NCBI GenBank assembly: GCA_017544265.1
Contig: JAFYEM010000003.1
Span: 1 to 48,161 of the forward strand
Reading direction: 5' to 3'
DNA: 48,161 nucleotides
Origin: Bacteroidales bacterium
Lineage (GTDB): Bacteria; Bacteroidota; Bacteroidia; Bacteroidales; UBA932
Made by a program: the position numbers and the translations under genes. A model generated the notes under the pieces. The model worked only from the letters and a program-made list of their open reading frames with translations. It was not told where the DNA came from and searched no databases. This document shows, in pieces, positions 40,840 to 48,161 of this stretch (the first letter of the stretch is position 1; every line of letters starts with the position of its first letter).

Positions 40840-42082
40840 TTCTGTATATCTGATATCGTCGCTTGTCGCGGGAGACTTCTACAAGGTCCCCGTGACGGCG
40901 GCTTTCCTGTTTGCTTCTGTCTATGCTCTCGCGATAACCCGCGGGGGCCGTCTGGCCGAACGGATAGACATTTTTTCACGCGGCGCCGGGGACAAGAATG
41001 TCCTCGTGATGATTTGGATTTTCGTCTTTGCAGGGGCTTTTGCGGCCACGGCCAAAGATATCGGCGCCATAGACGCAACCGTCAACCTGACCCTGAGCCT
41101 GCTTCCGGGGCGTTTCCTCTATGCCGGGCTCTTCATCGCGGCCTGTTTTATTTCCTTTGCAATCGGTACCAGCGTAGGCACCATCGTCGCCCTTGTCCCC
41201 ATTGCTTCGGCCATCGCCGGCGAGACCGGCCTTGGGGTTGCTGCAGTCACCGCGATAATCACCGGCGGGGCCTTCTTCGGCGACAACCTGTCCTTTATCT
41301 CGGACACGACCGTGGCCTCGACAAAGACCCAGGGCTGCTCAATGAAGGATAAGTTCAAGGCCAATGCCATAATTGCCGGCATCGCCGCAGTGATAGTCCT
41401 GCTGCTGTACCTGTATCTTGGCCGGGGCGTCCAGTACACCCATCCGGTCGGAAGCGTCCAGCCGGTCAAACTGCTGCCGTATGTGCTGGTAATCGGCCTT
41501 GCGCTTGCCGGAATCAATGTGATTGCGACTCTCGCCGCCGGAATCCTCGCCAACGGAATCCTCGGCTTTGCCTATGGTATTTTCGACTGGACCGGCTGGT
41601 TCGTGTCTGCCGGGAACGGCATCAGCGGCATGGGAGAACTCATAATCGTCACCCTTCTCGCCGGAGGGATGCTCGAAATCATCCGCCACAACGGCGGTAT
41701 GGACTATATTGTCGGGCAGATGACGCGGCGCCTGAGCGGCCGCCGTGGAGCGGAACTGTCCATTGCCGCCATGGTGTGCCTGGTGAATTTCTGCACAGCG
41801 AACAATACCATAGCCATTCTGACCGCCGGGCCCATAGCGAAGGATGTCTCCGGCCGCTTCGGCATCAGTCCGAGGCGCACTGCAAGCCTTCTGGACACAT
41901 TCTCCTGCTTTGTCCAGGGCATCATTCCCTACGGTGCCCAGATGCTGATGGCTTCCGGCCTCGCAGCCGTAGCGTCCACGGAAATCATCGCCCACCTGTA
42001 CTATCCTTTCGTACTGGGCGGGGTGGCTCTTCTGGCTATCCTGTTTCCGCTTAAATTCCGTAAACGCCTGTCTCTTCGCTGA
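40799..42082 (+). CDS. NhaC-like Na+/H+ antiporter
   Basis: 427 residues if it starts at 40799; an in-frame ATG at 40766 overlapping pgk would add 11. Eleven or so transmembrane segments, with GTSVGTIVALVPIASAI, TGGAFFGDNLSFISDTTVAST (the NhaC hallmark) and NFCTANNTIAILTAGPIAKD. It exchanges cytoplasmic Na+ for H+ at the inner membrane, or a similar exchange of organic ions. Its 3' end overlaps the convergent dus gene by 32 bases. Confidence 0.88.
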   Translation: MSGPLALSPLLIFLSVYLISSLVAGDFYKVPVTAAFLFASVYALAITRGGRLAERIDIFSRGAGDKNVLVMIWIFVFAGAFAATAKDIGAIDATVNLTLSLLPGRFLYAGLFIAACFISFAIGTSVGTIVALVPIASAIAGETGLGVAAVTAIITGGAFFGDNLSFISDTTVASTKTQGCSMKDKFKANAIIAGIAAVIVLLLYLYLGRGVQYTHPVGSVQPVKLLPYVLVIGLALAGINVIATLAAGILANGILGFAYGIFDWTGWFVSAGNGISGMGELIIVTLLAGGMLEIIRHNGGMDYIVGQMTRRLSGRRGAELSIAAMVCLVNFCTANNTIAILTAGPIAKDVSGRFGISPRRTASLLDTFSCFVQGIIPYGAQMLMASGLAAVASTEIIAHLYYPFVLGGVALLAILFPLKFRKRLSLR

Positions 42083-43085
42083 GAGGAGTGTCACCCCAGC
42101 GTTCAGCAATGTAGTCCAGGAGCCCGCAGAGAACTTCGGGGTCCTTTTCTGTTACCAGGCGTATTCTGGTGTCCTTGAAATTGGGCAGTCCCTTGAAATA
42201 GCAGCTCAGGTGCCGGCGCATCTCCAGGACGCCCGTAACCGGGCCCTTGAGACTGAGTGAAAGTTCCAGATGCCGCTTTGCCAGCTGCACTCGTTCAATC
42301 ACTCCGGGCGGCGGGAGCAGTTCGCCGGTCTTCAGATAATGCTTTATCTCCCGGAATATCCAGGGCCTCCCGAAACTGGCCCGGCCGACCATGATACCAT
42401 CCACTCCGTAGCGCTCGAAGGCCGATTTCGCTCCTTCGGCGCTGTTTATATCCCCGTTCCCGACTATCGGAATATGCATCCTGGGGTTGGCTTTAACATC
42501 CCCGATGAGTGTCCAGTCAGCCTCGCCCTTGTACATCTGGCAGCGGGTGCGGCCATGAATGGTGAGTGCCTGGATCCCGGCATCCTGCAGCCTCTCGGCA
42601 AGTTCCACTATGATTTTGGAACTGTCGTCCCAGCCCAGGCGGGTCTTCACTGTGACAGGTTTTTCGACAGCATCGACAATCGCGCGGGTGATGTCCACCA
42701 TTTTGTCCGGATATCTCATCATGCCGCTGCCGGCGCTGCGGCCGGCGATTTTCGACACCGGGCAGCCGAAATTTATGTCAATCACGTCGGCTCCGTGCCC
42801 GCCGGCAATCTCGGCCGCGCGGTCCGCCATCCTGGCCGCATCGACCATGGGCCCGAGCTCGTTTCCATAGATCTGAATGCCAATCGGGGCCTCCTGGGGG
42901 GACGTGACCATCTTCGCGATGGCCTTTTTCGCGTCCCTTATCAGAGCGTCCGAGGGAATGAATTCAGTATAGACCATATCGGCTCCCTGCTCTTTGCACA
43001 CGGCACGGAACGACGCATCAGTCACATCCTCCATCGGCGCCAGCAGCACCGGTCGCTCTCCAAGGTCTATGTTTGAGATTTTCAC
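42051..43085 (-). CDS. dusB: tRNA-dihydrouridine synthase (DusB-like)
   Basis: 344-residue FMN enzyme that reduces uridines in tRNA. LLAPMEDVTDASFRAVCKEQGADMVYTEFI at the N-terminus, catalytic Cys in DINFGCPVSKIAGRSAG (about 105), VTVKTRLGW, LTIHGRTRCQMYKGEADW and GVDGIMVGRASFGRPWIF are all Dus signatures. The proper Dus subtype cannot be fixed by eye. It has its own promoter (TATATTTG at 43090-43097). Confidence 0.93.
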   Translation of the reverse strand: MKISNIDLGERPVLLAPMEDVTDASFRAVCKEQGADMVYTEFIPSDALIRDAKKAIAKMVTSPQEAPIGIQIYGNELGPMVDAARMADRAAEIAGGHGADVIDINFGCPVSKIAGRSAGSGMMRYPDKMVDITRAIVDAVEKPVTVKTRLGWDDSSKIIVELAERLQDAGIQALTIHGRTRCQMYKGEADWTLIGDVKANPRMHIPIVGNGDINSAEGAKSAFERYGVDGIMVGRASFGRPWIFREIKHYLKTGELLPPPGVIERVQLAKRHLELSLSLKGPVTGVLEMRRHLSCYFKGLPNFKDTRIRLVTEKDPEVLCGLLDYIAERWGDTPLSEETGVYGI

Positions 43086-43089
43086 GGTG

Positions 43090-43126
43090 CAAATATAGAT
43101 TTTTTATGTAAATTTGCCTAAATTTG
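43090..43126. promoter_or_regulatory. Divergent promoters of dus and the mutL operon
   Basis: TATATTTG on the minus strand (43090-43097) is five bases before the dus ATG. On the plus strand TAAATTTG occurs twice (43109-43116 and 43119-43126), the second only six bases from the ATG at 43133. A nearly leaderless start is implied for both genes. Confidence 0.55.
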
Positions 43127-43132
43127 TGTGTT

Positions 43133-43438
43133 ATGGCATTTAATTTCGGATTATTCGGTGATCAGGAACACAGGGTGTTCCGCTACAGGCCCCGCTACTA
43201 TGACCCGGAGGCCGAGGAGCGCAAGGCTATGTTCGGCGCCGTGGACGGGACTTTCGACAAGGAGCGCAAGGAGGGAAAACCCGCTCCGGGAAGCAGCATT
43301 CGCGGGGCTTTCCGTGACGGAAACTACCAGCGTACCCGCTCGTCCGCTACCCGCACCCAGACCATAATCAGCATAATCACCCTGCTGCTCATCGTGGCCG
43401 TGCTGTATTTCATCGCCAAATTCTATACGCTTCTGTAA
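43133..43438 (+). CDS. Conserved small membrane protein upstream of mutL
   Basis: 101 residues. The N-terminal part is charged, with HRVFRYRPRYYDPEAEERKAMFG, a pattern seen in Bacteroidota proteins beside mutL. A single C-terminal transmembrane helix (IISIITLLLIVAVLYFIAKFY) anchors it. Its stop overlaps the mutL start (TAATG). Function unknown. Confidence 0.8.
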   Translation: MAFNFGLFGDQEHRVFRYRPRYYDPEAEERKAMFGAVDGTFDKERKEGKPAPGSSIRGAFRDGNYQRTRSSATRTQTIISIITLLLIVAVLYFIAKFYTLL

Positions 43439-45207
43439 TGGAACTGAGGATACTGCCCGGAAATATCGCCAATATGATAGCGGCCGGAGAGGTGGTCCAG
43501 CGGCCGGCCTCCGTCGTCAAGGAACTGATGGAGAATGCGCTGGACGCGGGGGCTGATTCGGTGGACGTGTCGGTCACCGACTCCGGGAGGACTCTTATCA
43601 AAGTCATAGACAATGGCTGCGGCATGTCGCCTGACGATGCGGTTCTGTGCTTCGAACGGCATGCAACATCAAAGATTGCCGATGCATCCGACCTGGAGCA
43701 TATTCTGACTTTCGGCTTCCGGGGGGAGGCTCTTGCCTCCATTGCCGCCGTCGCTGAGGTGACTCTTCGCACGCGCCGCCCTTCTGACGAAGTTGGTGTG
43801 GAAGTGGAATTTGCAGCATCGGACCATCTTGCCACCAGGGAGGTGGCCGCGCCCAGCGGGACTTCGGTGAGCGTGAGGAATTTGTTTTACAATGTTCCTG
43901 CCCGCCGGAAATTCCTCAAAAGCGATTCTGTAGAGCTCAGACATGTTGTTGATGAGTTCACCCGCGTTGCACTTACACGCCCGGATGTGGCTTTCTCGCT
44001 TCGCAGCGGGAACCGGGACGTGCATCTTCTTAAAAAAGCGAAATCTCTGAAATTCAGGATATTGGACCTTCTGGGGCAGGGCGTGACAGGGGAGCTTGTG
44101 GATATTTCCGCGGATACGTCAGTCGCCGCGATACGTGGCTTTGTGGGCAGGCCGGATACCGCCCGGAAAACTCTGGGAAACCAGTTCTTTTTCGTGAACG
44201 GCCGCTATTTCCGCAGTCCATATCTCCACAAGGCGGTGATGAAGGCCTATGAAAACCTGATTCCCGAAGGGGTCACTCCTTCCTATTTCATATATCTGGA
44301 CGTGGACCCTTCGACGATAGACGTGAATATCCATCCTACGAAGACGGAAATAAAGTTCTCTGACGACAATGTGATTTTCTCCACTGTCTATGCCGCCGTC
44401 CGCGAGGCCCTCGGCCGATCTTCCTTCAGCGCCACCCTGGATTTCGACAATCCGGAAGCCAGGGACCTGCCCATTGTGGGCAAGTCCTACGGGGATTACG
44501 CTCCGGCGCCGGAGGTCAGCATAGACAAGGATTATAATCCGTTCGACTACGGCTGCGATTCGTCGCCGCGCCAGTATGAACCTTCCCGGTATGTTGCAAA
44601 AACCGAGGATTACGGTGCACTCTTCGAAGAAAGTGTGGTGAACGGCAGGCAGATGCTCATCATCTCCGGCAGGTTTATTATTACCAGGGAGGCCGGGGGA
44701 GTGAAGGCCGTGCATGTCTCCCGTGCCCGCGAGAGAGTGCTCTACGACCGTTTTCTCAAGGCTCTGTCCGCTGGTTCTCCGGTGGGGCGGCTTACCCTGT
44801 TCCCGGTGAAAGTTTCGCTCGGCGCCTCTGCGGTGGGTCTCCTTGCCGAGAATTCCGACCTGCTCTCTTCCCTGGCGTTCGACATAGTCCCGTTCGGCGT
44901 CGACACGGTGGTCGTCAATGCCGTTCCTGAGGGATTTCCTTCGGATGAGGCTTCCGTGGATAAACTGGTGAGGGATGTGGCTTCGCTGATCTCGGAAGGA
45001 ACCGGCGCCCTGGATGAAAGTCTTCGCGCCGCCCTGGCCGGAAAATTCGCCCGCCTGGGTGCCTCCGGCGGCCCGTCCATGCTTTCACAGGCCGATGCTA
45101 CCGCCCTTCTGGACTCCCTCGCATCATCATCGGTCCCCGATTTCTCTCCGTCCGGAAAGAAGATAACGGCATTTATTTCCGTCAACGATATAGACAAATG
45201 GTTTTAA
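43438..45207 (+). CDS. mutL: DNA mismatch repair protein MutL
   Basis: 589 residues. The GHKL ATPase half is complete: IANMIAAGEVVQRPASVVKELMENALDAGAD, DNGCGM, RHATSKI, TFGFRGEALASI and GTSVSVRNLFYNVPARRKFL. The C-terminal dimerisation half is present, but I do not see DQHA(X)2E(X)4E or the CPHGRP motif of endonuclease-type MutL. At the corresponding places the sequence reads VHVSRARERVLYDRF and FSPSGKKITAF. It begins the mutL-rhomboid-tsaC-rsmE run. Confidence 0.95.
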   Translation: MELRILPGNIANMIAAGEVVQRPASVVKELMENALDAGADSVDVSVTDSGRTLIKVIDNGCGMSPDDAVLCFERHATSKIADASDLEHILTFGFRGEALASIAAVAEVTLRTRRPSDEVGVEVEFAASDHLATREVAAPSGTSVSVRNLFYNVPARRKFLKSDSVELRHVVDEFTRVALTRPDVAFSLRSGNRDVHLLKKAKSLKFRILDLLGQGVTGELVDISADTSVAAIRGFVGRPDTARKTLGNQFFFVNGRYFRSPYLHKAVMKAYENLIPEGVTPSYFIYLDVDPSTIDVNIHPTKTEIKFSDDNVIFSTVYAAVREALGRSSFSATLDFDNPEARDLPIVGKSYGDYAPAPEVSIDKDYNPFDYGCDSSPRQYEPSRYVAKTEDYGALFEESVVNGRQMLIISGRFIITREAGGVKAVHVSRARERVLYDRFLKALSAGSPVGRLTLFPVKVSLGASAVGLLAENSDLLSSLAFDIVPFGVDTVVVNAVPEGFPSDEASVDKLVRDVASLISEGTGALDESLRAALAGKFARLGASGGPSMLSQADATALLDSLASSSVPDFSPSGKKITAFISVNDIDKWF

Positions 45208-45213
45208 AGAAGG

Positions 45214-45873
45214 ATGTTTGAAAACAACAATATATTATCGCGCATACCGGTAGTTACGAAGAATCTTCTTCTTATCAACCTGGTGATGTTCATTGCGACC
45301 CTGATCAACGAGGACTTCATGGTCCGTACGTTCGCGATGTTCTACCCCTCTTCTCCCATGTTCCGCTGGTGGCAGCCCCTTACCCACATGTTCATGCATG
45401 GCGGTTTCTGGCACATATTCTTCAATATGTACACCCTCTTCATGTTCGGCATGGTGGTGGAAAGGGCTCTCGGGACGCGCAAGTTCCTGGTTTTCTATTT
45501 TGTGACCGGGCTCGGCGCCGTGGGGCTTCACACCTTCACGGAGTGGATACAGGTCCAGAGCCTTGTCGCGGACGCGTCCATATCGGCCCGGAGTGCCTAT
45601 GCCGACCTTCTCCGCACTCCCATGCTCGGTGCATCCGGCGCCATTTACGGCGTTCTGATTGCCTTCGCGATGCTGTATCCGGAAGCGACTATGACCTTGA
45701 TTTTTCCTCCGATTACCCTCAGGGCAAAGTGGTGGGTGGCCATTTTTGCGGTCATCGAACTGGTTACCGGAATTACCGGTTCCCGGCTCGGGATTGCCCA
45801 TTTCGCCCACCTTGGCGGTATGCTCTTCGGTTTTCTCCTTATATATTATTGGCGTAAAAGGAAATTGCTATGA
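45214..45873 (+). CDS. Rhomboid family intramembrane serine protease
   Basis: 219 residues with six transmembrane helices. The catalytic Ser is in LGASGAIYG (about 147), the catalytic His in HFAHLGGMLFG (about 197), and the conserved HMFMHGGFWHIFFNM lies in loop 1. Cuts membrane proteins within the bilayer; substrate unknown. Two rhomboid genes often follow mutL in Bacteroidota, only one here. It overlaps tsaC by 4 bases. Confidence 0.93.
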   Translation: MFENNNILSRIPVVTKNLLLINLVMFIATLINEDFMVRTFAMFYPSSPMFRWWQPLTHMFMHGGFWHIFFNMYTLFMFGMVVERALGTRKFLVFYFVTGLGAVGLHTFTEWIQVQSLVADASISARSAYADLLRTPMLGASGAIYGVLIAFAMLYPEATMTLIFPPITLRAKWWVAIFAVIELVTGITGSRLGIAHFAHLGGMLFGFLLIYYWRKRKLL

Positions 45874-46472
45874 CCCCTCAGGAAGCATTCTCGAAGGCCC
45901 TTGAGACACTTCGTGCCGGGGGAGTGATACTCTATCCGACTGACACGGTATGGGGGCTGGGCTGCGACGCGACCAATCCTGACGCCGTCCGCCGTATCTT
46001 CGGTATCAAGCGCCGCGACGACTCCAAGTCGCTGGTGCTGCTGGCCGCCGACCTGGACATGGTCGCCCGCTATGTCAAGGCTGTGCCGCCTATGGCCATA
46101 GACCTTGTCGAGGTCAATGACGCCCCTATGACCATTGTCTATCCGGACGCCATCGCCCAGACCGATCCGGATGCTTCGGACCGGTATCATCTTGCCGCCA
46201 ATGTGGTGGCTTCTGACGGTTCCGTGGGCATACGCATTCCACTTATGCAGTTCTGCCGCGATCTCGCATATAAGCTCGGACGGCCGCTGGTATCGACATC
46301 GGCCAATATTTCGGGCGAGCCTTCGCCGCGTAAACTGACAGATATACCTTCTGAGATTCAGGAGGCTGTGGATTTTGTGGTTCCGCCGTCCCTTGACAGG
46401 GAATCCACGGGGAAGGCCTCACAGATTATCCGCGTCGGAATGGACGGGGAAGTGGAAATAATCCGAATGTAA
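45870..46472 (+). CDS. tsaC: L-threonylcarbamoyladenylate synthase (TsaC/Sua5/YrdC)
   Basis: 200 residues. Makes threonylcarbamoyl-AMP, the first step of t6A in tRNAs that read ANN codons. GVILYPTDTVWGLGCDATN, KRRDDSKSLVLLAAD and VGIRIPLMQFCRDL...LVSTSANISGEP are the YrdC signatures. There is no Sua5 C-terminal domain. Its stop overlaps the rsmE start. Confidence 0.93.
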   Translation: MTPQEAFSKALETLRAGGVILYPTDTVWGLGCDATNPDAVRRIFGIKRRDDSKSLVLLAADLDMVARYVKAVPPMAIDLVEVNDAPMTIVYPDAIAQTDPDASDRYHLAANVVASDGSVGIRIPLMQFCRDLAYKLGRPLVSTSANISGEPSPRKLTDIPSEIQEAVDFVVPPSLDRESTGKASQIIRVGMDGEVEIIRM

Positions 46473-47299
46473 TGGAACTGTTCTATTCGTCTGATATTGA
46501 GGGAGATATTGTCTGTCTTGGGAGCGAAGAATCTTCGCATTGCACTCGTGTGCTCCGGCATCGTCCCGGGGATGAGGTCTATATCATAGACGGCCGCGGG
46601 ACACTTTTGCGCTGCCGTCTCGAGAGTGCTTCTTCCGCGCGGATTATCGAGCGGACTCCGTCATGGAATGCACATCCTTACGATCTTACCATTGCCTGCT
46701 GTCCCACTAAAAATAATGATCGCTACGAGTGGTTCGTGGAAAAGGCTGTGGAGATAGGTGTGGACCGGATAGTCCCTGTTATAGGCGAACACTCTGAAAG
46801 GAAGGTCTATAAGACTGACCGTGCCCGCCGTATCGCAGTATCGGCCGCGAAGCAGTCCCTTAAGGCCGCCGTGCCGCTTATTGACGAAGCGGTTTCTGTG
46901 CTGGAGTTCATTGAATCTTCCGCTATGCCGGCTGCTTTTAAGAGTGTCGATGCCGTCGGAACCCTGCCAGTTGCCTCCGCTCCTGCGTCGTCGCTGACGC
47001 CCCGGGGGGCTGTTCAGGGGGTCGATGCCCCCCGGAACGTCAGCGACGCCTACGCTCTGAAACTTATTGCATGCTGCTTCGAGGGGGAAGTGCCCCGCAC
47101 TTCGGTTGTCGATGCGCTTCGCGCCTATGACGGATGGGAGGTGGTGGTCCTGATAGGCCCTGAAGGGGATTTTTCGCCTGCTGAGGTCTCAGCTGCCGTG
47201 GCGGCTGGATTCGTCCCGATTCACCTGGGTCCTTCGCGGCTTCGTACGGAAACAGCTGCAATCACCGCAGCAGAAGCGGTTTACCTCCACTATTTGTAA
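46472..47299 (+). CDS. rsmE: 16S rRNA m3U1498 methyltransferase RsmE, with an internal insertion
   Basis: Methylates U1498 of 16S rRNA. 275 residues against about 235-245 usual. The PUA-like N-terminus (HCTRVLRHRPGDEVYIIDGRG), KNNDRYEWFVEKAVEIGVDRIVPV, KQSLKAAVPLI, VVLIGPEGDFSPAEV and LGPSRLRTETA are all present, so the fold and SAM knot are intact. About 35-40 residues between EFIESS and KLIACCFEG (about 151-197) come from two hairpin elements and give AAFKSVDAVG and PRGAVQGVDAPRN. This point is a loop region of the family, so activity may be retained. Confidence 0.92.
   Translation: MELFYSSDIEGDIVCLGSEESSHCTRVLRHRPGDEVYIIDGRGTLLRCRLESASSARIIERTPSWNAHPYDLTIACCPTKNNDRYEWFVEKAVEIGVDRIVPVIGEHSERKVYKTDRARRIAVSAAKQSLKAAVPLIDEAVSVLEFIESSAMPAAFKSVDAVGTLPVASAPASSLTPRGAVQGVDAPRNVSDAYALKLIACCFEGEVPRTSVVDALRAYDGWEVVVLIGPEGDFSPAEVSAAVAAGFVPIHLGPSRLRTETAAITAAEAVYLHYL
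46928..46959 (+). repeat. Decayed constant-loop hairpin element in rsmE (copy E)
   Basis: The 16 bases TTTTAAGAGTGTCGAT (46936-46951) match 13 of 16 positions of the loop in copies A and B. Flanking bases pair at about 6 of 8 positions (CCGGCTGC with GCCGTCGG, one more as G-T). It is read in frame as AAFKSVDAVG, the same pattern as GAFQGVDAPR. It lies 29 bases before copy D. It is probably an old copy, though chance similarity cannot be excluded. Confidence 0.5.
46989..47048 (+). repeat. Constant-loop hairpin element, copy D
   Basis: 60 bp inside rsmE. The arms at 46989-47010 and 47027-47048 pair at 20 of 22 positions. The loop (47011-47026) is TGTTCAGGGGGTCGAT, 15 of 16 identical to copies A and B, which lie 27 kb away on the other strand. 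The outer arm (CGTCGCTGACG) is unrelated to theirs. It is read in frame as LTPRGAVQGVDAPRNVSD. Confidence 0.85.
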
Positions 47300-47623
47300 A
47301 AAACTTTAAAATTTCCCAAAAAAGTTTTGCTGTTTCAAAAAAGATTTATACCTTTGCAGTCCCGTTTGAGAGAACGGGATTTTTTGCGGCCTTTTGGCCA
47401 CGTTCATTGACAAGTTTGAGAGAAAAGATAACGAGGTAAAGAAAAGCAGAAAGAGAGTCTGTGAGGCGCGTGCGTGAGCACGCTGCCAGAGTACAAATCG
47501 AAGTTTTTTCGAGAGATACTGAAGCGGACTGCAATTTCAAATAGGCAAAACCTATTAGAGCATCACAAAAATAAATGTGATTCACTAATATTCATTGGCC
47601 ATGCCATCGAGCATGGTTTACAG
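47300..47623 (+). promoter_or_regulatory. rRNA promoter and leader without a 16S gene
   Basis: TTG (47327-47329), 19 bases and TACCTTTG (47349-47356) form a near-consensus promoter. The next bases, TCCCGTT-TGAGAG-AACGGGA-TTTTTT (about 47360-47385), look like an intrinsic terminator or attenuator. A GTTCATTGACA element (about 47402-47412) resembles the box found in Bacteroidota pre-rRNA leaders. GCGTGC-GTGA-GCACGC (47468-47483) and CCATGC-CATCGA-GCATGG (about 47599-47616) are hairpins. No protein gene or tRNA was found in these 324 bases. Confidence 0.65.

Positions 47624-48161
<538 letters not shown>

Overview
This window comes from a Bacteroidales-type bacterium (phylum Bacteroidota), about 55 % GC by eye. 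The signs are TTG-N18..21-TAnnTTTG promoters before many genes, few Shine-Dalgarno sites, fused FeoA-FeoB, a BtuG/BtuB-like pair, an rplM-rpsI-rpsB-tsf cluster, LemA-DUF2207, lipoproteins with Bacteroidota-style signals, and Ala/Glu-rich tails on uS2 and bS16. I cannot name a genus. The sequence resembles a contig from an uncultured gut or rumen lineage.

Layout: 1-300 holds the end of an unknown gene, a GC-rich inverted repeat, short direct repeats and tRNA-Gly. 378-5277 (minus) is clpB (a form without the N-domain) behind secG, a conserved hypothetical, lptE and a sigma-54 activator. 5352-6986 is a TPR/OmpA-like lipoprotein. 6983-11687 (minus) holds trpB2, a lone fumarate reductase/succinate dehydrogenase cytochrome b gene and feoAB. 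11770-15144 (plus) holds a membrane-anchored LuxR protein and rplM-rpsI-rpsB-tsf.

15196-31520 is a biosynthetic gene cluster of the aryl-polyene/flexirubin type. A 15-gene minus-strand operon runs from a methyltransferase at 28084 to an esterase at 15196. A divergent three-gene operon encodes a ketosynthase, a CrtI-like flavoprotein and FabG. Together they supply three ketosynthases with complete triads, two ketosynthase-like proteins without the catalytic Cys, two hotdog dehydratases, two carrier proteins, one ketoreductase, two acyltransferase domains, a glycosyltransferase, LolA and an MMPL exporter. This is the equipment to build a polyene acyl chain on a carrier protein, attach it to a lipid and move it to the outer membrane. 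No starter-unit ligase or ammonia lyase is present.

31555-34796 (minus) is tRNA-Pro, a BtuG-like lipoprotein and a BtuB-like TonB receptor. The rest is housekeeping: DUF2147, rpsP-rimM, a DUF975-like protein, lemA-DUF2207, pgk (with two in-frame stop codons), nhaC, dus, mutL, a rhomboid protease, tsaC and rsmE, and finally the 5' part of a 23S rRNA gene that has its own promoter and no 16S gene in front.

The most unusual signal is a family of 60-64 bp hairpin elements. They have a nearly constant 16-nt loop (consensus close to TTTTCAGGGGGTCGAT) and arms of 22-24 bp that are unrelated in sequence between copies but complementary within each copy. Three lie in tandem, in alternating orientation, inside the MMPL exporter gene. 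One intact and one decayed copy lie inside rsmE. All are translated in frame. Second in interest are the pgk gene with a cluster of apparent C-to-T changes and the 23S gene unlinked from 16S.
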